Positions 1 to 5,023 of a DNA stretch of 5,023 nt are shown in pieces. The stretch's first letter is position 1. Every line of letters begins with the position of its first letter. Source of the DNA: a bacterium (GTDB lineage Bacteria > Planctomycetota > J058 > JACQDU01); NCBI GenBank assembly GCA_016200955.1, contig JACQDU010000769.1, positions 1 to 5,023 on the forward strand, in the 5' to 3' direction. The notes under the pieces are model-generated. The model searched no databases. It saw only the letters and a program-made list of their open reading frames with translations, and was not told where the DNA came from. The position numbers were made by a program, and so were the translations under genes.

Positions 1-967
1 AGCCGCGCACCGGCGCCTCGGCGAGGGTGGAGCCGTCCGAGGCCACGTCGAGAGGACCGAGGTCCTTCTCGTTGTTGAGCGCCCAGGGGCGGATCACCTT
101 CTCGTCCACCCAGCTGTGGACCGTGAGGTCGTCCCGGAGCTCGAGCCATTCGTCGGGGCCGAGCCAGTCCTTGCTCCCGGGAGCCGAGTCGCTCACGAGG
201 ATCGCGTCGAGGTCGCCCTTGGCCGCGTAACCGGAGGTCGGTCTCCCCTCGACGATCTTCTGGGCGAGACGGTTCGCCGCGGCCGGGTCTCCTTGGAAGC
301 GCGAGAACCTCGAGCGGATCAGGTTCCTGAGCATGCGCTGGAGCGAGAGGCGGTCCGGGTGGTTCAGGTTGATCTGCGAGGCCGCGTCGAGGATCTTCAA
401 GCGGTAGACGTCGGCGCCGTTCGCGTACGTCTCGCCTTGCTTTCCCGAATAGATGAGAAAGCGCGGCCCCGGAAGCCCCGGGATCGCGCGCCCCGAGTTC
501 ACCGCGTAGGACGGCGTCGACGTCGTCGCGAGGGAGCGCCGCTCCGTCGCGAGGAGGGTGCTCTTCCAGCTCGAGCTCGGGTTGCCGTCGGGATCGGTCT
601 CGGGGACGCCGCTCGGGTCGGTGTAGGCGTATCCCCACGCGTCCACGCCGGGCGGCAGCGTGCGCGCGGGCGGCCCGCCGGGAGGCGGCGGAGGCACGTA
701 GGCGATCGGGTAGATCGAGCTGTAGGAGCGCTGGCCCGCGAGGTCGCGGAGCTGGACCTTCGCTCGCTCGAGCCCCGCTCGCGCGACGAGGCGGGCGCGC
801 ACGGTGTCGGTGTAGTTCTGCGCGGCGCGCCGCTCGACGTTCACGAGCCCGAAGAACGCCGCCGCGAACGCCGCCAGGAGCGCGAGCACTCCCAGCGCGA
901 CGAGCAGCACCGCTCCCCGTTCTCGCTCCCGCCGCGCTCGCAGCGGGGACCCCATCCCCGTGCTCAT
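1..967 (-). CDS. gspK: GspK-type minor pseudopilin (general secretion pathway protein K-like), 3' end outside window
   Basis: The first 322 residues are present; the gene runs off the left edge. GspK-family proteins are minor pseudopilins of type II secretion (related proteins occur in type IV pilus systems). They sit in the inner membrane and cap the pseudopilus tip. Residues 1-18 form a basic prepilin leader ending Arg-Gly, followed by a hydrophobic helix at about 19-43 beginning AVLLVALGVLALL. There is no Glu at +5, as is usual for GspK. The heptad-like stretch VERRAAQNYTDTVRARLVAR (44-63) continues the N-terminal helix. The motif DAASQINLNHPD (194-205) matches the family's D..G.INLN signature. 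It is followed by a helical region, then GYAAKGDLDAIL (246-257), like the 'P-F-x-S-x-x-E-L' hairpin, and DDLTVHSW (279-286), like the family's 'ITVYS'. A Pro-rich insert lies at 91-107. The ATG at 967 is chosen because of a strong Shine-Dalgarno; a second ATG at codon 5 is too far from it. Whether it serves secretion or pili cannot be told here. Confidence 0.82.
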   Translation of the reverse strand, partial: MSTGMGSPLRARRERERGAVLLVALGVLALLAAFAAAFFGLVNVERRAAQNYTDTVRARLVARAGLERAKVQLRDLAGQRSYSSIYPIAYVPPPPPGGPPARTLPPGVDAWGYAYTDPSGVPETDPDGNPSSSWKSTLLATERRSLATTSTPSYAVNSGRAIPGLPGPRFLIYSGKQGETYANGADVYRLKILDAASQINLNHPDRLSLQRMLRNLIRSRFSRFQGDPAAANRLAQKIVEGRPTSGYAAKGDLDAILVSDSAPGSKDWLGPDEWLELRDDLTVHSWVDEKVIRPWALNNEKDLGPLDVASDGSTLAEAPVRG

Positions 968-970
968 GGG

Positions 971-978
971 CTCCTCCC
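971..978 (-). promoter_or_regulatory. Shine-Dalgarno of the GspK-like gene
   Basis: The minus strand reads GGGAGGAG just before CCC and the ATG. Aligned on GGAGG, it sits about 5 nt from the ATG at 967-965. It is the best ribosome binding site in the window and decides the start of the pseudopilin gene. Confidence 0.7.
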
Positions 979-1010
979 GGCGAGCCCCTTCTCGCCGTGG
1001 CTCCGGGGTC

Positions 1011-1040
1011 AGCGTAGCAGAGGAGCGCTCCGGGAAACAG
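1011..1040 (-). promoter_or_regulatory. possible promoter for the GspK-like gene
   Basis: Within the 91-nt gap between the ImuA-like stop and the pseudopilin start, the minus strand carries TGCTACGCT (1019-1011), which fits an extended -10 (TGnTAnnnT). The matching -35 region is poor: TGTTTC at 17-nt spacing, or CTGTTT at 18 nt. A start about 7 nt downstream would leave a leader of roughly 35-40 nt containing the Shine-Dalgarno. This is a motif match only. The gene may instead be read through from upstream. Confidence 0.22.
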
Positions 1041-1058
1041 CTTCGGGTGCTGGCCGTG

Positions 1059-1694
1059 TCACCTCGATATCTTGGGAGGCACGAGAGCGCCGGGATCGAG
1101 GATCCCTCTCACGCGAAGCGGCGTGAGGACGAGGCATCCTTCGCGATCGGGCTCGACCTGGAGCCGCACCGCCGCGGCGGAGACGGCCGTTCGCTCCTCC
1201 TCGGGGCGCACGAGGAGGCCGAGGCCTCCTCCCGCCTCGGCCGCGACCCGGAGCCTGTGGCCGCTCGAGGGTGCGAGCCGCCGGACCTGCGCGACCACCG
1301 CCGCGACCGACTTCGTCCTGAGCGCCTCGTCGAGGCAAGCGAGCACGTGCTTCCCGGGCCTCACGAGGACGAGCCGCCCGAGGTCGATCCCCTCCCGGGC
1401 GGCCGCCGGCGGGTAGAAGTCCCCCGCTCCGTCGACGACGACGACGGTGCGAGATCTCTCCTGCCTCCCCGCGATTGCGAGCGCCAGCGCGAGCGCCCCC
1501 GCGCCCTCATCCGCGTGGAGGTCCACGAGAGAGCCCGCGGGAAACCCGCCTCCCGGGAGCAGGCCCTCGAGCTCCGGGATGGCGGGGACGATGGCCCGGA
1601 CGGCGTGCTCCTCGAGGAGCGCGCGCGCCCTCACGATGGCCGGAAGGGCCTCCCTGACCCTGGGGCTCGATGCCGCCGACACGAACTTATCCAA
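1059..1694 (-). CDS. imuA: ImuA-like protein (RecA-superfamily, DNA-damage tolerance)
   Basis: A 211-residue protein resembling ImuA, the RecA-like accessory protein of the ImuA-ImuB-DnaE2 translesion mutasome. Features in order: IPELEGLLPGGGFPAGSLVDL (39-59, shown in part: GGG at 48-50), a degenerate P-loop position ADEGAGALAL (61-70) lacking the GKT/S of a working Walker A, a Walker-B-like strand VVVVDGAGDF (84-93), LGRLVLVRP (105-113), and the family's C-terminal pattern of ALRTKSVAAVV (125-135), a second conserved helix with RLRVAAEAG (147-155), and SAAAVRLQV (182-190). No ATP binding is expected. The upstream in-frame TAG at 1709-1707 limits the start to TTG (codon 1, chosen to keep the full ORF) or GTG (codon 5). 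Neither has a strong Shine-Dalgarno: AAGG abuts the TTG and lies 12 nt before the GTG. It is 59 nt after the methyltransferase stop. imuB and dnaE2 are not in the window, so its role is by family only. Confidence 0.72.
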   Translation of the reverse strand: MDKFVSAASSPRVREALPAIVRARALLEEHAVRAIVPAIPELEGLLPGGGFPAGSLVDLHADEGAGALALALAIAGRQERSRTVVVVDGAGDFYPPAAAREGIDLGRLVLVRPGKHVLACLDEALRTKSVAAVVAQVRRLAPSSGHRLRVAAEAGGGLGLLVRPEEERTAVSAAAVRLQVEPDREGCLVLTPLRVRGILDPGALVPPKISR

Positions 1695-1712
1695 CCTTAA
1701 ATAAACCTAACA
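1684..1712 (-). promoter_or_regulatory. AT-rich island with an 11-bp-spaced direct repeat at the ImuA-like start
   Basis: This is the only clearly AT-rich stretch in the window. On the plus strand it holds AACCTTA (1693-1699) and AACCTAA (1704-1710), repeated at an 11-bp period, one helical turn apart. The proximal copy overlaps the TTG start of the ImuA-like gene. It could be a promoter or an operator on one face of the helix. Some LexA boxes are direct repeats with this period (GTTC-N7-GTTC in alphaproteobacteria), but this sequence does not match that consensus and no convincing -35 is seen. The regulatory role is inferred. Confidence 0.25.
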
Positions 1713-1753
1713 CCGACGTGAGACGGGCGCCATGCGGGCCGGAAGAACGGCTC

Positions 1754-3151
1754 TCACCGGCTCGGTTGCTCGCCGGGTCCCGGGCACGCGGGGACGGTGT
1801 CGGGACGGGCCCACTCCATGCGCCAGGCGTGAGCGAACACGGCGAAGGCCATGGCCGCGTTGAGCGACTCGGCCCTCGGGTCCGAAGGAAGGATCGTGAC
1901 GCGCTCGTCCGCGGCGTCCGAGATCGCCGTGCTCAGCCCGGGTCCCTCGGCTCCGAGGAGGAGGATCGACCGGCGCGGGAGCGGCGCGGCCTCGAGCGGC
2001 CGGCCGCCGCGCGCGACGAGAGCGACCGTCCGGTAGCCGCGCGCGCGAGCCAGGACGGCGAGCTCCGCGATCGACTCGAGTCGAGCGGGAGGCGACTCGA
2101 TGAGAGTGCCGGCGCTCGCGCGCACGACCTTGGGCGACCAGGGATCGGTCGTGCCGGCGAGGCACGCTACCCCCGCGACTCCCAGGAAGCGCGCGCTCCT
2201 GAGGATCGTCCCGAGGTTCCCGGGATCCTGGAGGCCGGCCGCGACGACGATCGCCCGCGGCGGCGCCTTCTCGTCGGTCGTCTCGGGCCCGAGAGCTTCC
2301 TCGAGCGAGCTCCAGCGCTGCGGCGCCACCGCGATCGCTCCCTGCGAGGTCTCCGTGGCGACGAGCTCCGAGAAGAGGGCGGGAGAGACGGCGAAAGCCT
2401 CGATCCCGAGAGCGCGCGCTTCCGCGATCAGGCGTGCGAGCTCGGGCTTCTGCTCGGCGCCCTCCTTCCAGAGCAGGAGCTCGACGCCCGCCTTCCGCGC
2501 GATGAGCTCGCGGATGACCTTCGGGCCCTCGACGAGGAACTTGCCCTCGCGCCGGCGCCCGCGGCGCTCGCCGAGCGCTCGCACGAGGTGGATGCGCGGG
2601 TTCTTCCTCGATGAGATGACCGGCCCGTGAGGCCAGCTCCCGGCCGACGGGCGCTTCGGCGCCGGGGGCGTCGAGACCTCGTCCGATCCGTCTTCCGCGA
2701 GAGGAGCCTCGGGCGGCGAGGTCCCGGGGATCGCTGCCGCCGCTTCCTCCGTCTCCGCCGGAGTCCGCCTCGAAGGAGGAGGAGCGAAGTCGCTCGCCGA
2801 GAGAGCGGCTCTCGGTGCGAGCCTTTCGTCGACTTCTTCCAGTCTCGAACGTCTCGGAGGGCGCTCGCTCCGGCTCGGCTCGCCGTGGAAGCTCGGGCCG
2901 CGAGGGCGATCGCTACGAGGGCGATCGCCGCGAGGGCGCTCGCCACGGGGGCGCTCGCCACGGGGGCGATCGTCGCGATGGCTCTCGCTGCGGCCTCGCC
3001 TCGGGCGCTCGCCGCGAGCGGGCTCTCCGCGCTCGCGCTCGTCGCGCCGGCGACCGGGAGCGCCGCGTCTCTCGGCGCCGGGGCGGCGCTCTCCTCGATC
3101 TCGTCTTCCACGACCCTCGTTCCAGGAGCGGGAGCCGCCACGTTCTCGCAT
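1754..3151 (-). CDS. TrmH/SpoU-family RNA 2'-O-methyltransferase with a long Arg/Gly-rich N-terminal extension
   Basis: A 465-residue predicted SAM-dependent ribose 2'-O-methyltransferase of rRNA or tRNA. The C-terminal 280 residues are a complete SpoU enzyme. A substrate-binding domain at about 181-275 begins KNPRIHLVRAL and carries FLVEGPKVI (205-213). The trefoil-knot SPOUT domain spans about 299-445. Motif 1 is DPGNLGTILRSARFLG (309-324) with the expected catalytic Arg318, motif 2 is LLLGAEGPGLS (397-407), and motif 3 is SLNAAMAFAV (429-438). Before this comes an unusual extension. Residues 1-112 are very rich in Arg, Gly and Glu, with pentapeptide repeats of the form R-P-R-G-E/D at about 58-82. 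Residues 113-178 are Pro/Ala/Glu/Ser-rich and look disordered. The ATG overlaps the preceding stop (TGATG), with AAGAGG (3167-3162) 10 nt upstream. No other Met occurs before the enzyme core. The sub-binding domain resembles the YsgA/TsnR-like branch; the exact RNA target is unknown. Confidence 0.9.
   Translation of the reverse strand: MRERGGSRSWNEGRGRRDRGERRPGAERRGAPGRRRDERERGEPARGERPRRGRSESHRDDRPRGERPRGERPRGDRPRSDRPRGPSFHGEPSRSERPPRRSRLEEVDERLAPRAALSASDFAPPPSRRTPAETEEAAAAIPGTSPPEAPLAEDGSDEVSTPPAPKRPSAGSWPHGPVISSRKNPRIHLVRALGERRGRRREGKFLVEGPKVIRELIARKAGVELLLWKEGAEQKPELARLIAEARALGIEAFAVSPALFSELVATETSQGAIAVAPQRWSSLEEALGPETTDEKAPPRAIVVAAGLQDPGNLGTILRSARFLGVAGVACLAGTTDPWSPKVVRASAGTLIESPPARLESIAELAVLARARGYRTVALVARGGRPLEAAPLPRRSILLLGAEGPGLSTAISDAADERVTILPSDPRAESLNAAMAFAVFAHAWRMEWARPDTVPACPGPGEQPSR
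2905..2979 (-). repeat. 15-bp in-frame tandem repeat, about 5 copies
   Basis: Five consecutive 15-bp units on the plus strand start at 2905, 2920, 2935, 2950 and 2965. The first reads ggcgatcgctacgag. Units 3 and 4 are identical (ggcgctcgccacggg). Weaker copies can be seen on both sides (about 2890-2904 and 2980-2994). Because the unit is a multiple of three, it encodes a pentapeptide repeat (R-P-R-G/S-E/D) in the methyltransferase extension. Copy number could vary by slippage without breaking the frame. Confidence 0.8.
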
Positions 3152-3954
3152 CAAGGCGCCGCCTCTTTTCCGGCGCCCGCGCGGAGGCGCGATCCGATCT
3201 CGGCCACGGCGCTCTCCGTGCGAGCGCCCCACCAGGTGAGCGTCTCGCCCGACACGAAGACCGATGCGACCGGAGAGCCGCGCGAGGCGAGCTCGGACTC
3301 GAGCTCCCTTGCCTCGCCGTCGGTCCAGGGGTGCGGCTCGCTCGGGAGCACGAGGAGGTCGGGCTTCCTCGCCGCGAGGTCGTCGCACGTCGTGCGAGGG
3401 TAACGAGGTTCGGGGAAGACGTTCGAGAGACCCGCCGCGGCGAGCACGTCCCCTGCGTAGGTGTCCTCGCCCACCGCGACGAGCGGCCTCCTCCAGACGA
3501 GCGCCGCCGCGCGCGGGCCCGCTCTCCTGGGCGCCGGTCGCGCGCGCTCGCGCGCGGAGCGGTCGGGCGCTCGCCCCGCGAGGAGGGCCGCGAGCTCCTC
3601 TCGCCACGCGAGCGCCTGCGCGATCGTCCGCACGTCGGTCACGAACACGGGGAGCGTCCTCGCGAGCTCGAGCACGTCGCTCTCCCTGTTCTCCTCTCGA
3701 TTCGCGAGCACGAGGTCGGGCGAGAGCGCGCGGATCGCCTCGATGTCCGGGTTCTTCGTGCCGCCGAGCGCGGGGACGCGAGCGATGCTCCCGGGAGAGA
3801 CGCAGAAGCGCGTGCGCGCGACGAGGCGCGCGCCCTCTCCCATGAGCGCGATCGTCTCCGTGATCGATGGCACGAGCGACGCCACGCGCGAGGGCGCGCG
3901 AGCGAGCACGAGCCGGCGCCCGAGGTGGTCCTGGATCTCGACTGGCTCGCTCAC
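3151..3954 (-). CDS. BtuF-like helical-backbone metal/cobalamin receptor-fold protein without signal peptide
   Basis: A 267-residue member of the type III periplasmic-binding-protein fold (PF01497-like), often annotated as cobalamin-binding protein or helical backbone metal receptor. The start is typical: QDHLGRRLVL (8-17) then SRVASLVPSITETIALMG (22-39). The subfamily signature RTRFCVSPG (47-55), GGTKNPDIEAIRALSPDLVLA (64-84, in part) and NREENRESDV (85-94) is clear. Lobe 2 begins at about 150 with LVWRRPLVAVGEDTYAGD (152-169), NVFPEPRYP (178-186), and later SGETLTWWGART (235-246). An Ala/Arg-rich linker lies at about 127-150. There is no signal peptide or lipobox, and none can be added because the gene begins with GTG directly after the TAG of the CBS gene. 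It is therefore predicted to be cytoplasmic. No permease or ATPase gene is in the window. The ligand (corrinoid, heme or iron chelate) cannot be read from the sequence. Translational coupling at both ends is likely. Confidence 0.87.
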   Translation of the reverse strand: MSEPVEIQDHLGRRLVLARAPSRVASLVPSITETIALMGEGARLVARTRFCVSPGSIARVPALGGTKNPDIEAIRALSPDLVLANREENRESDVLELARTLPVFVTDVRTIAQALAWREELAALLAGRAPDRSARERARPAPRRAGPRAAALVWRRPLVAVGEDTYAGDVLAAAGLSNVFPEPRYPRTTCDDLAARKPDLLVLPSEPHPWTDGEARELESELASRGSPVASVFVSGETLTWWGARTESAVAEIGSRLRAGAGKEAAP

Positions 3955-4356
3955 CTAGACGGGCGGCTCCGTCCCCGCGAGGGCCTTCACGAGATCGCGC
4001 GCCGTCACGATCGCGCGGAGGCGCCCCTCGTCGTCGAAGACGAGGAGGCTGTTCACGCCGAGCTTCACGAGGCGCTGGGCCGCCTCGACGATCGTCGCGT
4101 CGGGCGAGATGCTCGCGATCACCTGCGTCATGATCGACGACGCGGGCGCGTCGGCCTTGAAGTGACCCGTCGTGCACGCGCGGATCAGGTCGCGGTCCGA
4201 GATGATCCCGACGACGCGCCCTTCCTGGTTGACGACCGGCAGGTGATGGAAGGGGTGGCGTTCGAACGCGTCAGCGATCGTCTGGAGCCGCACGTCCGGC
4301 TTCACGGTCGCCACGCGCGTCGTCATGACGTCGCTCACGCGTTTCGGTCCGGCCAT
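3955..4356 (-). CDS. tandem CBS-domain protein
   Basis: A 133-residue stand-alone Bateman module. CBS 1 spans about 8-60, with VSDVMTTRVATVKPD (7-21), HHLPVVNQEGRVVGIISDRDL (37-57, in part) as the strand-helix core. CBS 2 spans about 75-128, with IMTQVIASISPDATI (75-89) and LLVFDDEGRLRAIVTARDLV (104-123). CBS pairs commonly bind adenine nucleotides (AMP, ADP, ATP, NAD(H) or SAM) between the domains; the 'ISDRDL' and 'VTARDL' segments are the usual ribose/phosphate-contact positions. No other domain or membrane segment is present, so it probably acts by binding a partner. It lies 10 nt after ndh, and its Shine-Dalgarno GAGAGAGG (4368-4361) overlaps the ndh stop codon. Its stop abuts the GTG of the receptor gene. 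A link to energy or redox state is suggested by the ndh neighbour but not shown. Confidence 0.92.
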   Translation of the reverse strand: MAGPKRVSDVMTTRVATVKPDVRLQTIADAFERHPFHHLPVVNQEGRVVGIISDRDLIRACTTGHFKADAPASSIMTQVIASISPDATIVEAAQRLVKLGVNSLLVFDDEGRLRAIVTARDLVKALAGTEPPV

Positions 4357-4366
4357 CTCGCCTCTC

Positions 4367-5023
4367 TCACGGAGAATCCGACCGAGAGTCTACCCGGGAG
4401 TCGCCGCTCTCGAGGAGAGGACCGGTCGGTCCCGTGATGAGCCGGGCTCCTCTCTCGTAGGTCGCGTACGCCCAGGCCCACTCGAGGATCACGAGCACGC
4501 GGTTGCGGAAGCCGATCAGGAAGAAGATGTGCACGAGGAGCCAGGCGAGCCAGGCCGTGCACCCCGAGAGCTGGAGCGACCCGAGCGCGGCGACTCCCGC
4601 GCTGCGCCCGATCGTCGCGAGCGAGCCCTTGTCCCTGTAGTGGAAGGGCTCGGTCCGCTCGCCCCGGAGGAGCGCGCGCACGTTCCGCGCGGCGTGGATC
4701 CCCTCCTGGATCGCCGCGGGAGCGACGCCGGGGACGGGCTTCCCGTCTTCTTCCTTCGCGGCCGCGAGGTCGCCGATCACGAAGACCTCTCGGTGCCCGG
4801 GGACCGAGAGGTCGCGCTCGACCTGGACGCGGCCCGCCTTGTCGACCGGCGCTCCCAGCGAGCGGCCGAGCGGCGAGGCGGCGACGCCCGCCGCCCAGAG
4901 CACGGTGCGCGCGGGGATCGTCTCGGCGCCCAGCGTGACTCCCCGGGAGTCGATCGCGGTCACGCGCGGGCCCGTCCTCACCTCGACTCCGAGCCGCTCG
5001 AGCTGGCGGCGCGCGCTCGCCGA
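4367..5023 (-). CDS. ndh: type II NADH:quinone dehydrogenase (NDH-2), C-terminal part, 5' end outside window
   Basis: Only the last 218 residues lie in the window; the open frame continues past the right edge. NDH-2 is a single-subunit, non-proton-pumping flavoenzyme passing electrons from NADH to membrane quinone. Seen residues (numbered within the fragment): ARRQLERLGVEVRTGPRVTAI (4-24, in part), the end of the NADH-domain helix plus strand; VLWAAGV (41-47); the C-terminal FAD motif VFVIGDLAA (80-88); the quinone-site region VAPAAIQEG (100-108); and KGSLATIGR (132-140). The hydrophobic anchor CTAWLAWLLVHIFFLIGFRN (154-173) and WAWAYATYERGARLITG (182-198) closely match the family C-terminus. 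The tail ends in a short Ser/Asp/Arg-rich stretch. The GTG at 4981 is an internal Val, not the start. It appears to be the first gene seen of the operon; its promoter is not in the window. Confidence 0.95.
   Translation of the reverse strand, partial: SASARRQLERLGVEVRTGPRVTAIDSRGVTLGAETIPARTVLWAAGVAASPLGRSLGAPVDKAGRVQVERDLSVPGHREVFVIGDLAAAKEEDGKPVPGVAPAAIQEGIHAARNVRALLRGERTEPFHYRDKGSLATIGRSAGVAALGSLQLSGCTAWLAWLLVHIFFLIGFRNRVLVILEWAWAYATYERGARLITGPTGPLLESGDSRVDSRSDSP

Noticed and set aside
1025..1032. Short palindrome GGAGCGCTCC in the gap before the GspK-like gene as a terminator or operator
   Set aside because: Perfect but only 10 bp, with no loop or T-run; chance occurrence is likely at this GC content.
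116..1126. 336-codon plus-strand open frame
   Set aside because: It mirrors the GspK-like gene and shows no recognisable domain; composition is that of an antisense shadow.
1683..1697. LexA box of the GAAC-N4-GTTC type at the ImuA-like start
   Set aside because: Only the GAAC half is present; the second half reads CCAAC, so the consensus is not met.
1736..1765. Possible terminator hairpin (GCCGG...CCGGC) around the methyltransferase stop
   Set aside because: The stem is only about 5 bp with a 14-nt loop and no T-run follows; such pairs are frequent by chance in GC-rich DNA.
1670..2614. 314-codon plus-strand open frame
   Set aside because: It is antisense to the SPOUT domain of the methyltransferase, with no motif of its own.
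2890..2994. CRISPR-like short repeats
   Set aside because: Units are 15 bp, contiguous without spacers, and stay in frame inside a gene, so this is a coding tandem repeat.
3152..4177. Upstream in-frame extension of the methyltransferase frame (up to 807 codons)
   Set aside because: It runs through the receptor and CBS genes in another frame and is low-complexity Arg-rich; the ATG at 3151 with overlap and a Shine-Dalgarno is the better start.
2815..4437. 540-codon open frame on the plus strand
   Set aside because: It lies antisense to three well-recognised minus-strand genes, is Arg/Ala/Glu-rich without family motifs, and is the stop-poor mirror frame expected in very GC-rich coding DNA.

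Overview
This is a high-GC (estimated by eye at about 70% or more) window that is almost completely coding. Every gene I can support lies on the minus strand, so genes are read from the right edge of the window to the left. A secretin-type pseudopilin gene suggests a diderm (Gram-negative) bacterium. The codon habits (Leu CTC, Ile ATC, Glu GAG, Arg CGC, Ala GCG) fit a very GC-rich lineage, perhaps a myxobacterium-like or uncultured candidate phylum. The sequence alone does not fix the taxon.

In transcription order, the right-hand block (5023 to 1754) looks like one tightly packed operon. It starts with the C-terminal part of a type II NADH dehydrogenase (ndh, 5' end outside the window). Then come a 133-residue two-CBS-domain protein, a BtuF-like metal/cobalamin-receptor-fold protein without a signal peptide, and a TrmH/SpoU-family RNA 2'-O-methyltransferase with an unusually long Arg/Gly/Glu-rich N-terminal extension. 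The junctions are a 10-nt gap, direct stop/start abutment, and a one-base TGATG overlap, so translational coupling is likely.

After a 59-nt gap that holds the only clear AT-rich island in the window comes an ImuA-like (RecA-superfamily) gene with a TTG or GTG start. It is not followed by imuB or dnaE2. Instead, after a 91-nt gap with a possible promoter and a good Shine-Dalgarno sequence, there is a GspK-type minor pseudopilin gene that runs off the left edge.

The genes do not form one obvious pathway. The first block joins respiratory electron entry, a possible adenylate-sensing CBS protein, a soluble receptor-fold protein and RNA modification. The last two genes belong to DNA-damage tolerance (by family) and type II secretion/type IV pilus assembly (by family). 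No RNA gene, CRISPR array, insertion sequence or phage gene was found. I saw no clear new system. The most unusual items are the repeat-bearing extension on the methyltransferase, the orphan ImuA-like gene, and the signal-less receptor without a transporter.
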